In this document: positions 8,453 through 16,127 of the stretch, one piece after another | Layout of the letters: every line of letters starts with the position of its first letter | How positions within the stretch are numbered: the stretch's first letter is position 1 | Source: Candidatus Elarobacter sp. | GTDB lineage: Bacteria > Vulcanimicrobiota > Vulcanimicrobiia > Vulcanimicrobiales > Vulcanimicrobiaceae | Assembly (NCBI GenBank): GCA_030150085.1 | Contig: JASLGJ010000366.1 | Span: 1 to 16,408, forward strand | Direction: 5' to 3' | DNA: 16,408 bases | The notes under the pieces: generated by a model | The model's database searches: none | What the model was told of the DNA's origin: nothing | Seen by the model: the letters and a program-made list of their open reading frames with translations, nothing else | Position numbers and translations under genes: made by a program

Positions 8453-8497
8453 CCTTAATCCCACTTAAAGGTTGCCAAGCCGTTCCCAAGAATTGAC
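8453..8497 (+). promoter_or_regulatory. AT-richer upstream region of receptor 2 with dyad and a motif shared with receptor 3
   Basis: CCTTAA (8453-8458) and TTAAAGG (8465-8471) form an imperfect dyad. Further on, CCGTTCCCAAGAATT (8480-8494) closely matches CCGATTCCCAGAATT upstream of receptor 3 (12349-12363), with one substitution-like difference and a one-base shift. Such conservation between paralogue upstream regions suggests a promoter or regulator site. No clean -35/-10 pair was found. Confidence 0.35.
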
Positions 8498-8510
8498 CCG
8501 GCGAGCGCCC

Positions 8511-8557
8511 CGGGGGGTTCCCCCGCGGCGTGTCATTTCCGCAAGTCTTCGGAAAGG
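8511..8557 (+). promoter_or_regulatory. receptor 2 leader: G/C hairpin and ribosome-site-sequestering hairpin
   Basis: CGGGG (8511-8515) can pair with CCCCG (8521-8525). TTTCCG (8536-8541) can pair with CGGAAA (8550-8555), loop CAAGTCTT, which buries most of the GGAAAGG ribosome site (8551-8557) six bases before the ATG. Opening and closing this hairpin could control translation; this is inference from pairing only. Confidence 0.45.
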
Positions 8558-8563
8558 CTAGCC

Positions 8564-11500
8564 ATGCGCAGTTCCTTCGTGCGCACGCTGACCGCCGTAC
8601 TCGCGCTGCTCGTCATGCTGGTCCAGGGAACATGGGTTCTGGCCGGCACGACGGGCGGTATCGCGGGCACGGTGGCCGACGCGCAAACCGGGCGTGCGAT
8701 CGCTGGAGCGAGGATCTCGGTCTCGAGCCCCTCGCAGAACGCGACGACCACTTCCGACGCGCAGGGCCGATACGGCTTCCTGTCGCTCGGACCCGACACG
8801 TACACGCTGACGATCACCGCCCCCGGCTACCAGGCGTTCAGCCAGCCGGGCATCACGGTCATCGCCGACCAGACCCAGACCTTCAACTTCACCCCCACCC
8901 GCCAGATCGCCGAGATCGGCCGCACGCGCTCGCGCAGCGCGACCGACCTGGTCAAGCCGGGTCAGACGGCTGACGTCTACTCGATCAGCGGCCAGCTCTC
9001 GCAGAACACGCAAGCGCTGGGCGGCGGCAACCTGTTCCAGACCTTCTCGGCGCTCTCGTCCGTTCCGGGCGTGTACGTGCCGCAGGGTACGGCCTACGGG
9101 CAGAACACCTCGGCGCCGTACATCCGCGGCGGCGACTACAGCCAGGTCGGCTTCGAGTTCGACGGCATCCCCGTCAACCGCGCCTTCGACAACTACGTCA
9201 CCAACACGCAGGGCATCACCGGGCAGCAGGAGCTGCAGGTGTACAACGGCGGCATCCCGGCCTCGTCGGCCGGCGAAGGCCTCTCGGGCTACATCAACCA
9301 GGTGATCAAGAGCGGCACCAACCCCGCCACCGGTTCGATCGAGGGCGTGCTCGGCACCCCGTCGTTCTACCACTACCTGCGCGGCGAGTACGGCGGCGCT
9401 TCGCCCAACCGCAACTTCTCGTACTACGTCGGTACCACCGGCTGGAACCAGGGGTTCCGCTACGGTGACCAGTTCAACGGCGGCACGGGCCTGGGCAACG
9501 GGCTGGCCGTCTCCGCGTTCGGCAACTTCGACCCCGCCAACTCGATCACGATCGCGCCCTACGCGATCGGGGGCGAGAACGACATCGAGACCCGTGAGTC
9601 GGTCGGGAACGTCCACATCGGCATCCCGCACCACAACGGCGACGGCGGCCGGGACGACATCCAGCTCCTCGGCTCGGTCGGCTACCAGGGCTTCCACGCG
9701 CTGGACAGCTACAACGACTACGGCGGCCTGGGCAGCGCGCTGCTGAACAACTACGGCACGCCGGCCGTCCCGTACTACCCGGCCGCGTTCGTCTACAACG
9801 GGCCGATCTACAACGGCTTCGACCCCAGCCGGATCGGGCTCTACACGACCCCGTTCGCGCCCACCGGCGGCCCGGCCGTTCCCGTCCACGTCGGGAACAC
9901 GACCGTGTACCTGCCGGAGATCAATCCGAACACCCGTGGCCTGCAAGAGAACAACAACGGGATCTTCAAGGCCCAGTACCAGAAGAACATCGGTTCTTCG
10001 GCGTACATCCGCATCTACGGCTACACCAACTACTCCAACTGGTTCATCTACGACCCGCCGTACAACGGCGGCGCCTGGCTGCCGTTCTCGGTCATCGGCC
10101 AGCGCGACTACGAGCTCAACACCCACACTCGGGGCGGCTCGCTCGAGTTCGCGGACCAGATCAACTCGCGCAACCTGATCCAGGGCTCGGCGCAGTACAC
10201 CTACTCCGACGTCACCCGCGCCAACAACAACACCATGTCGGGCGCAGGCTACCGCGTTCAGCTGGTCGACGCCAACGGCTTCTGCTACAACCAGACCACC
10301 GGCGCGAACGTCAACTGCTACTCGGGCAACAACCTGACCGGCGGCTACACCCCGGCCAACTACACCGGCACCCTGGCTCCGATCACCGGAGCGGCAGCGG
10401 CCGCCGGCGCCGCCTACCAGGTGACCAACAGCGGTCAGGCGGTGACGTTCAACACCGTCACGCCGAAGTTCGGCTCGGTCTCGCTGAGCGACCAGATGAC
10501 CATCGGCGACAAGCTCAAGCTCGACCTGGGCCTGCGCTTCAACAGCTACATCTACGCGCTGTCCGACACCGGCCAGCAGGCCATCACCGGCGGCAGCAAC
10601 GCGCTGCAGTTCGTGGAGTTCAACCGCGAGCACTGCTACAACGCGGCCACCGCGTCGATCACGCTGGCCACCGCGGCCAGCGGGTTCACCTGCCCGGCCG
10701 GCACCGCGCACGTCGCGATGAGCAACGACTACCCCAGCCAAGTCGCCTCGACCGTGCTCGAGCCGCGCGTCGGCGGCACGTTCACCATCTCGCCCTACGA
10801 CGTGATCCGTTTCTCGGGCGGCAAGTACTCGCAGCCGGTCATCTCGGCCCAGACGCAGTACAACCGCGCCGGCGACCTCGCCTCGTACGACGCGGTGAAC
10901 TTCTACCAGTACGGCTTCAACACGCCGCGGCACTACGCTCCCCCGCAGGTCTCGTTCAACTACGACCTGACCTACGAGAAGCGGCTCAAGAACTCGCCCC
11001 TGTCGTTCTCGGCGACGCCGTTCTTCCGGCGCACCCAGGACCAGGAGCAGTCGTTCTTCCTCGACCCGCGGACCAATTTCGTGTCGGGCCTGCCGGTGGG
11101 CAGCCTGCGCGCCTTCGGCTACGAGCTGCTCGGCCGCTACGGTGACTTCAACCGCGACGGCATCAGCGGCCAGGTCTCGTTCGCGTACACCAACTCCAAG
11201 ATCAAGTACTCGAACTTCCCCGGCACCAACACCAACGTCATCGACCTGATCAACTCCTCGCTGATCGGGGGCTACAACGCCCTCACCTCGGCGGGCGGCG
11301 GCTCGCCCTGCTACAACGCCTCGGGCACCGGGGTCGGGCTGACCGGCGGCGCGTGCGCGGCCGGCACCACGCCCAACCCGTACTACAACCAGCCGCTCCA
11401 GCCCGGGCTGGACCGCAACCAGTACTACTCGCCCTACGACGTGCTCCCGGCGGCCGCCAGCGGTCTGTTCGCGGTCGGCTCGAGCAACTCGTACGAAGTG

Positions 11501-12034
11501 CCCTACACGATGACGGCGATTCTGCAGTACCGCAAGAACGGTCTGCGCATCGTCCCGACCGTGCAGTACGACTCGGGCTTCCGCTACGGCTCGCCGTTCG
11601 CGTGGCAGGGCTACGACCCGTCGCAGTGCGGCGGCTCGGCCGACACCGCGAGCTGCGTCGCAGCGGGCGGCGTCATCTTCCGGCCCAACCCGTACACCGG
11701 CCGCTACGACTCGCTGGGCGAGTTCAAGTCGCCCGGTACGCTGACGCTCTCGGCGCAGATCGCCAAGGACTTCAGCAAGCGGCTCACCGGCACGCTGATC
11801 CTGACCAACCTCTACCGCCACTGCTTCACCCGCGGCTACGCGTGGGAGCAGGGCGGCAGCCAGAGCTGCACGTACGGCGTCAACGGCGCCTACGTCGCCG
11901 GCGGCCCCTACCTGGGCAACGGCACGCAGCCCGGCACGACGTACGCGCGGATCCAGAGCGATCCGTTCGGCTACGCGCCCGGCGGCTTCGGCAACCCGTT
12001 CAGCGCCTACGCCTCGCTGCAGCTCAAGCTGTAA
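8564..12034 (+). CDS. TonB-dependent receptor 2, paralogue of receptor 1
   Basis: Outer-membrane TonB-dependent receptor of 1156 residues. The signal peptide (1-27) is almost the same as in receptor 1 (RTLTAVL and LVQG shared; cleavage VLA/GTTG). The carboxypeptidase-regulatory-like domain (about 28-115) has GGIAGTVADAQTGRAIAGAR and YTLTITAPGYQAF; a DVYSIS segment stands where a TonB box may be; the plug contains YIRGGDYSQVGFEFDGIPVN; the barrel ends in NPFSAYASLQLKL with a terminal aromatic/leucine pattern of the outer-membrane insertion signal. HIGIPHHNGDGGRDDIQLL corresponds to a segment kept in all three paralogues. Ten cysteines, all paired in the barrel, the last pair at 1087 and 1102. 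ATG start with GGAAAGG six bases upstream. It is flanked by terminators on both sides and so is a single-gene unit. Substrate unknown; duplicates of this type often differ mainly in extracellular loops. Confidence 0.93.
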   Translation: MRSSFVRTLTAVLALLVMLVQGTWVLAGTTGGIAGTVADAQTGRAIAGARISVSSPSQNATTTSDAQGRYGFLSLGPDTYTLTITAPGYQAFSQPGITVIADQTQTFNFTPTRQIAEIGRTRSRSATDLVKPGQTADVYSISGQLSQNTQALGGGNLFQTFSALSSVPGVYVPQGTAYGQNTSAPYIRGGDYSQVGFEFDGIPVNRAFDNYVTNTQGITGQQELQVYNGGIPASSAGEGLSGYINQVIKSGTNPATGSIEGVLGTPSFYHYLRGEYGGASPNRNFSYYVGTTGWNQGFRYGDQFNGGTGLGNGLAVSAFGNFDPANSITIAPYAIGGENDIETRESVGNVHIGIPHHNGDGGRDDIQLLGSVGYQGFHALDSYNDYGGLGSALLNNYGTPAVPYYPAAFVYNGPIYNGFDPSRIGLYTTPFAPTGGPAVPVHVGNTTVYLPEINPNTRGLQENNNGIFKAQYQKNIGSSAYIRIYGYTNYSNWFIYDPPYNGGAWLPFSVIGQRDYELNTHTRGGSLEFADQINSRNLIQGSAQYTYSDVTRANNNTMSGAGYRVQLVDANGFCYNQTTGANVNCYSGNNLTGGYTPANYTGTLAPITGAAAAAGAAYQVTNSGQAVTFNTVTPKFGSVSLSDQMTIGDKLKLDLGLRFNSYIYALSDTGQQAITGGSNALQFVEFNREHCYNAATASITLATAASGFTCPAGTAHVAMSNDYPSQVASTVLEPRVGGTFTISPYDVIRFSGGKYSQPVISAQTQYNRAGDLASYDAVNFYQYGFNTPRHYAPPQVSFNYDLTYEKRLKNSPLSFSATPFFRRTQDQEQSFFLDPRTNFVSGLPVGSLRAFGYELLGRYGDFNRDGISGQVSFAYTNSKIKYSNFPGTNTNVIDLINSSLIGGYNALTSAGGGSPCYNASGTGVGLTGGACAAGTTPNPYYNQPLQPGLDRNQYYSPYDVLPAAASGLFAVGSSNSYEVPYTMTAILQYRKNGLRIVPTVQYDSGFRYGSPFAWQGYDPSQCGGSADTASCVAAGGVIFRPNPYTGRYDSLGEFKSPGTLTLSAQIAKDFSKRLTGTLILTNLYRHCFTRGYAWEQGGSQSCTYGVNGAYVAGGPYLGNGTQPGTTYARIQSDPFGYAPGGFGNPFSAYASLQLKL

Positions 12035-12057
12035 GCGCGACCCGGTCGTTGGACCAA

Positions 12058-12094
12058 GAAGGGCTCCGGCTAGCGCCGGGGCCCTTCGCCTTTT
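12058..12094 (+). terminator. intrinsic terminator of receptor 2
   Basis: GAAGGGCTCCGGC (12058-12070) pairs with GCCGGGGCCCTTC (12075-12087) over 13 bp with one U-G wobble, loop TAGC, followed by GCC and TTTT (12091-12094). It begins 23 bp after the receptor 2 stop, and its T-run abuts the promoter of the small CxxC gene. Confidence 0.9.
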
Positions 12095-12098
12095 CCGG

Positions 12099-12107
12099 TG
12101 GTATACT
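12099..12107 (+). promoter_or_regulatory. extended -10 promoter (TGG-TATACT) of the small CxxC gene
   Basis: TATACT (12102-12107) differs from TATAAT at one position and is preceded by TGG, the extended -10 element, which can compensate for the lack of a -35. A start seven bases downstream of the box falls on 12114, the A of the ATG, so the message would be leaderless. Confidence 0.6.
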
Positions 12108-12113
12108 CGCGGG

Positions 12114-12329
12114 ATGCACTTCGGCTACCACTGCGAGGAATGCGAAGAGGCGGTCTGGCTGGCGACCACGCGGCCCGAGCTGCAATGGCTCAAGAACCGC
12201 CGCCACGTCGTGCGCGAGGTGCAGCGGCACTTGAGCGGGGGGCTAGACGGCTGGATGGACGAGGGCTTGGCGTTCCTGGACCGGCACGACGGCCACAGCA
12301 TCGTCGTGGTAGAGAAGCGGACCGCCTAG
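12114..12329 (+). CDS. small CxxC protein, 71 residues, unknown function, probably leaderless
   Basis: Begins MHFGYHCEECEEAVWLA, with Cys7 and Cys10 in a zinc-ribbon-like CxxC next to His6, then a charged helical part and a C-terminal DGHSIVVVEK strand. Only one CxxC knuckle is present, so a metal site would need His6 or a second chain. No signal peptide or membrane segment is seen, so it is presumably cytoplasmic. It is placed alone between the receptor 2 terminator and the receptor 3 leader. There is no ribosome site, but an extended -10 promoter puts the transcript start on the ATG itself. I do not recognise the family. The distinct promoter, the non-random composition against the GC background and the lack of any competing gene support it as real. 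Confidence 0.7.
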   Translation: MHFGYHCEECEEAVWLATTRPELQWLKNRRHVVREVQRHLSGGLDGWMDEGLAFLDRHDGHSIVVVEKRTA

Positions 12330-12348
12330 CGCGTCGAGGCAAGCAGGG

Positions 12349-12401
12349 CCGATTCCCAGAATTCCGGAAGAATTAGGAGTGCGACATTTGTCGCGACTCT
12401 A
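12349..12401 (+). promoter_or_regulatory. receptor 3 upstream region: motif shared with receptor 2 and an imperfect dyad
   Basis: CCGATTCCCAGAATT (12349-12363) resembles the element before receptor 2. It runs into a TTCCGGAA palindrome (12362-12369). Then GAGT GCGACA (12377-12386, with flanks from 12374) pairs with TGTCGC g ACTC (12389-12399) around TT: about 12 bp with two single-base bulges, spanning 12374-12401. This could be a regulator binding site or a leader hairpin. No T-run, so not a terminator. Confidence 0.4.
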
Positions 12402-12437
12402 GCGGGTACGGTCGCGGTTTCCGAAAGGATACTTGCC

Positions 12438-15400
12438 TTGACCATTCCGACGCCCTTGCGGCGAGGAACCCTAGCGGCACTGTTGGCTTTCGCGTTCGTC
12501 CTCCAGGCAACGTCAAGCGTTCTGGCGGGCACGACCGGCGGGGTCAGCGGTAACGTCACCGACGAGAACCATCGTCCGCTCACCGGCGCCAAGGTGACGA
12601 TCGCGAGTCCCACCCAGTCGGCCACGACGAACACCGACGCGGCCGGCCACTACGCGTTCCTCGCGCTTCTCCCCGACACGTACACGGTCACGGTCACGCA
12701 ACCGGGCTACGCTCCCGACTCCGTCGGCGGCGTCACGGTGCAGGCCGACAACACCGTCAACATCGACCTCCACGCCCAGCACCAGCTCAAGCAGATCGGC
12801 GCGGTCACCAGCCGCTCCAACACCGAGCTGGTGCGCGCGGGCGTCACCTCCGACGTCTACTCCGTGAGCGCCGCGCAGGCGACCGCGGCGCAGGGCCTGG
12901 GCGGGGGCGGTTCGCTCAACCAAGCCTACTCCGCGGTGGCCGCGGTGCCGGGCGCGTACGTCCCGGTGGGCCAGTCCGGCTGGAACCAGGCGGTCTACGT
13001 GCGCGGCTCCAACTACGACCAGACCGGCTACGAGTACGACGGCGTGCCGGTCAACCGCGCGTTCGACAACTACGCCGCGCACACCGCGGCCAGCATCGGG
13101 CAGCAGGAGCTGCAGATCTACACCGGCGGCGGGCCGGCCAGCGCCTCGGCCTCGGGCCTGGGCGGGTTCATCAACCAGACCGTGCGGACCGGGACCTATC
13201 CCGGCACCAAGAACCTCACCCTGGGACTGGGCACGCCGACCTTCTACCACCAGCTGCGCGGCGAGCTGGGCGGGGCCAGCCCCAACCGCAGCTTCAGCTA
13301 CTACCTGGGCTTCGACGGCTACAACCAGGACTTCCGCAACTTCGACCAGTTCGACGGCGCCTCGTTCAGCCAGGGCATCCGCGCGCCGCTGACCACCGCG
13401 CTCTACAACGGCCTGGCCCCGGCCTGCACCGGCGGCGGCTCGGGCTTCACGGCCAACGCCGACGGCACCGCCACGCTCCCCTCGGGTGCGACGATCGCCG
13501 CCGACCCGGGCTGCTACGCCTTCACCAGCGGCGCGGTGGAAGTGCCGGCCCAGGTGACCGACCGCGAGTTCGTCGCCAACCTGCACTTCGGGCTGCCGCA
13601 CCGGCGCGACGCGTCGCTGCGCGACGACCTGCAGCTGCTCTACACCAACAGCGGCCTGAACACGTATTACGGCGACTCGGTGAACGACGTCGGCGCGGCG
13701 GCCTACGCCAACGCCTACGGCGACCTGCCGCAGTACCGCGACACGTTCACCTACGCGCCCGGAACGCCGTTCGGCGCGCCGGTCTGCGGCGGCGCGGCCA
13801 ACGGCACGCCGCAGCCCGGCTGCGGGGGCGGCAGCGCGATCGCGCCGGTGAACTACCTGTTCCCCGACTCGCCGCGCAGGCGCGCGGTGGGCGCGTTCAT
13901 CGACCCCGGGCACCGCGACGGGTTCCTCAACAACGCCTCGATCGGCAAGGTCCAGTACACGCGCAGCTTCAGCGCCGGAGCCTACGCGCGCGCGTTCGTG
14001 TACGAGTTCTACTCCGACTGGCTCAACAACGCGGCGGTCAGCAGCGGCTACGGCACGGCCGTGCCGGTCAACGTCTCGCCGGACTACGAGCTGATCACCC
14101 ACACCCGCGGCGCGGAGCTCCAGTTCGCCGACCAGGTCAGTGCCAAGCACCTGCTCCAGCTCACCGGCAACTTCACCACCGCCACGGCCGAGCGCTGGAA
14201 CAACCGCACCCGCACCAACACGGCCGGCGCCTTCTCGACCAACCTGGCCGACGCGGCGGGCAACTGCTACGGCGCGAGCGGCGCGCTCACCGCGTGCAAC
14301 CGCAACAACCTCGACTCGCGCGGCACGTTCGCCAACCCGGCGCCCTTCGCGGCGAGCGGCGCGGCGGCCGCCGCGGGCGCGCAGTGGATCGTGACGCTGC
14401 CCGGCGAGCAAGGACCGGACAACACGGTCAAGCCGAGCTTCACCAGCGTCGCGCTGACCGACCAGTTCAACCCCACCGACCGGCTCTCGCTCAACCTGGG
14501 CCTGCGGCGCGAGGTGTTCGGCTACAAGCTGGCGGCGCAGAACGACGCGGGAGCGCAGTTCTGGGCCCGCGCGGCGGCGCGCGAAGCGTGCTACGACCCG
14601 ACCTCGCTTGCGTTCACCGGGTTCGCGCTGAGCTGCGGCGGTTCGTCGGTCCACCCCGACGGGCAGAACGGGCGGCCCCTCTACAGCGTGAACTATCCCC
14701 TGAACTACACGGTCGGGGTGACCGAGCCGCGCGCCTCGGGCACCTACCGGATCGACGCGGACACCGTGCTGCGCACCTCGTACGGGCGCTACGCCCTGCC
14801 GCCCAACGCGGCCTCGGTGCAGTACAACGAGCGCGAGCCCAACACGCCGGGCTACTTCTTCCCGAAGTTCGTGGCGGTCGGCTTCTTCGAGCCGCTGCAC
14901 CAAGTGCGCCCGGCGATCGCCAACAACTACGACTTCTCGCTCGAGAAGCACCTGCGCGGCACCGACGTGAGCTTCAAGCTCACCCCGTTCCTGCGCAACA
15001 CCACCGACAACCTCGAGAACGTCTACATCGACCAGGCGACGCAGTACGTCAGCACGATCAACGCCGGCACGGTCAAGACGCTGGGGCTGGAGTTCGCGCT
15101 CAACAAGGGCGACTTCACCCGCGACGGGCTGGCGGCGGCGTTCGGCCTGACCTTCACCAACGGCTGGGAGCGCTACACCAACCTGGGCAACACCTCGGTC
15201 AACGCGATCGACCAGATCAACGCCGGAATCAGCGGCTACGACGCCCTGGCGCAGGGCCCGGCCTGCTTCACCCCGGCCGGTACGGCCGCGGACTGCACCA
15301 GCCCGACCGATATCCGCAACCCCTACGCCGGCCGGCCGGTGCAGCCGCTGCTCGCCCGCGACGACTGGTACACCCCGTTCAACATCACCCCGGCGGTGCC

Positions 15401-16022
15401 GGGCGCGGTCGCCTCGTCGTACTTCTCGCCCTTGACGATGACCGCGATCGTGAACTACAAGCACCGCCGGCTGACGCTCACGCCGTCGCTGCAGTACGTG
15501 CAGGGCGCCAAGTACGGCGCGCCGCTGAACAGCATCGGCTACGATCCCTCGACCTGCACGACCAACCAGAGCGCCGGGATCACGGGCGTGCTGGGCCCCG
15601 GCCACGGCGACCCGCTCAAGGCCGACTGGACCTCGTGCGGCGGGACGACGATCGTCCCCAACCCCGACACCGGGCGCTTCGACGGCATGGGCGAGTTCCG
15701 CCAGCCCAACCAGATCCTGGGCAACCTGCAGGTTCAGTACGAGGTGAACCCGCGCACGCGGGCCCGCTTCCTGTTCGCGAACCTGCTCAACCGCTGCTTC
15801 GGCGGCAGCACGACCGCCTGGAGCCGCGGCGGCAGCGTCTGCGCCTACGGGCAAGACGCGTACTACGGCTCGTCGGGCATCTCGAATTTCTGGAACGGCG
15901 CGGGACCCAACGACGCCGCCGCCAACGGCACGCTGCCGAGCGGCTGGAACAGCCACACCTACTACCCGATCGCCGCGACGAACCCGTTCCAGGCGTACTT
16001 CCAGCTCGAGCTCAAGCTCTAG
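12438..16022 (+). CDS. TonB-dependent receptor 3, paralogue of receptors 1 and 2
   Basis: Outer-membrane TonB-dependent receptor of 1194 residues. It uses a TTG start at 12438, supported by AAAGGA (12424-12429) eight bases upstream and by a proper signal peptide (1-30, RRGTLAALLAFAFVL, cleavage VLA/GTTG); no ATG or GTG gives this. The carboxypeptidase-regulatory-like domain has GGVSGNVTDENHRPLTGAK and YTVTVTQPGYAPD; SDVYSVSAAQ lies at the possible TonB-box position; the plug has VYVRGSNYDQTGYEYDGVPV; the barrel ends NPFQAYFQLELKL. HFGLPHRRDASLRDDLQLL and NPDTGRFDGMGEF match conserved segments of the paralogues. Fourteen cysteines form seven close pairs in the barrel, the last at 1120 and 1135. 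Its signal peptide differs from the other two, which makes it the most diverged copy at the N-terminus. Substrate unknown. Confidence 0.93.
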   Translation: MTIPTPLRRGTLAALLAFAFVLQATSSVLAGTTGGVSGNVTDENHRPLTGAKVTIASPTQSATTNTDAAGHYAFLALLPDTYTVTVTQPGYAPDSVGGVTVQADNTVNIDLHAQHQLKQIGAVTSRSNTELVRAGVTSDVYSVSAAQATAAQGLGGGGSLNQAYSAVAAVPGAYVPVGQSGWNQAVYVRGSNYDQTGYEYDGVPVNRAFDNYAAHTAASIGQQELQIYTGGGPASASASGLGGFINQTVRTGTYPGTKNLTLGLGTPTFYHQLRGELGGASPNRSFSYYLGFDGYNQDFRNFDQFDGASFSQGIRAPLTTALYNGLAPACTGGGSGFTANADGTATLPSGATIAADPGCYAFTSGAVEVPAQVTDREFVANLHFGLPHRRDASLRDDLQLLYTNSGLNTYYGDSVNDVGAAAYANAYGDLPQYRDTFTYAPGTPFGAPVCGGAANGTPQPGCGGGSAIAPVNYLFPDSPRRRAVGAFIDPGHRDGFLNNASIGKVQYTRSFSAGAYARAFVYEFYSDWLNNAAVSSGYGTAVPVNVSPDYELITHTRGAELQFADQVSAKHLLQLTGNFTTATAERWNNRTRTNTAGAFSTNLADAAGNCYGASGALTACNRNNLDSRGTFANPAPFAASGAAAAAGAQWIVTLPGEQGPDNTVKPSFTSVALTDQFNPTDRLSLNLGLRREVFGYKLAAQNDAGAQFWARAAAREACYDPTSLAFTGFALSCGGSSVHPDGQNGRPLYSVNYPLNYTVGVTEPRASGTYRIDADTVLRTSYGRYALPPNAASVQYNEREPNTPGYFFPKFVAVGFFEPLHQVRPAIANNYDFSLEKHLRGTDVSFKLTPFLRNTTDNLENVYIDQATQYVSTINAGTVKTLGLEFALNKGDFTRDGLAAAFGLTFTNGWERYTNLGNTSVNAIDQINAGISGYDALAQGPACFTPAGTAADCTSPTDIRNPYAGRPVQPLLARDDWYTPFNITPAVPGAVASSYFSPLTMTAIVNYKHRRLTLTPSLQYVQGAKYGAPLNSIGYDPSTCTTNQSAGITGVLGPGHGDPLKADWTSCGGTTIVPNPDTGRFDGMGEFRQPNQILGNLQVQYEVNPRTRARFLFANLLNRCFGGSTTAWSRGGSVCAYGQDAYYGSSGISNFWNGAGPNDAAANGTLPSGWNSHTYYPIAATNPFQAYFQLELKL

Positions 16023-16071
16023 CCGGCGGCGGCCGCGCGGCTCACGTCGCACGAGCCGAGCGGACCCCAAA

Positions 16072-16108
16072 CGCGAAGACGCCCGGCGCGAGCCGGGCGT
16101 CTTTCGCG
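16072..16108. terminator. bidirectional intrinsic terminator between receptor 3 and the LysM gene
   Basis: GACGCCCGGC (16078-16087) and GCCGGGCGTC (16092-16101) form a perfect 10-bp stem with a GCGA loop, followed by TTT. The outer CGCGAA (16072-16077) and TTCGCG continue the stem after one bulged T. It sits between convergent genes, 50 bp after the receptor 3 stop and 20 bp from the LysM gene stop, so it probably ends both messages. Confidence 0.85.
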
Positions 16109-16127
16109 AGCGAGCGCGGGGGAAGCG

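Noticed and set aside
4534..12333. Identical CCGCCTAGCGCG at the stop codons of sucD and the small CxxC gene, each upstream of a receptor
   Set aside because: A short GC-rich word spanning a TAG stop; it could arise by chance or composition, and no structure or other flanking similarity supports it.
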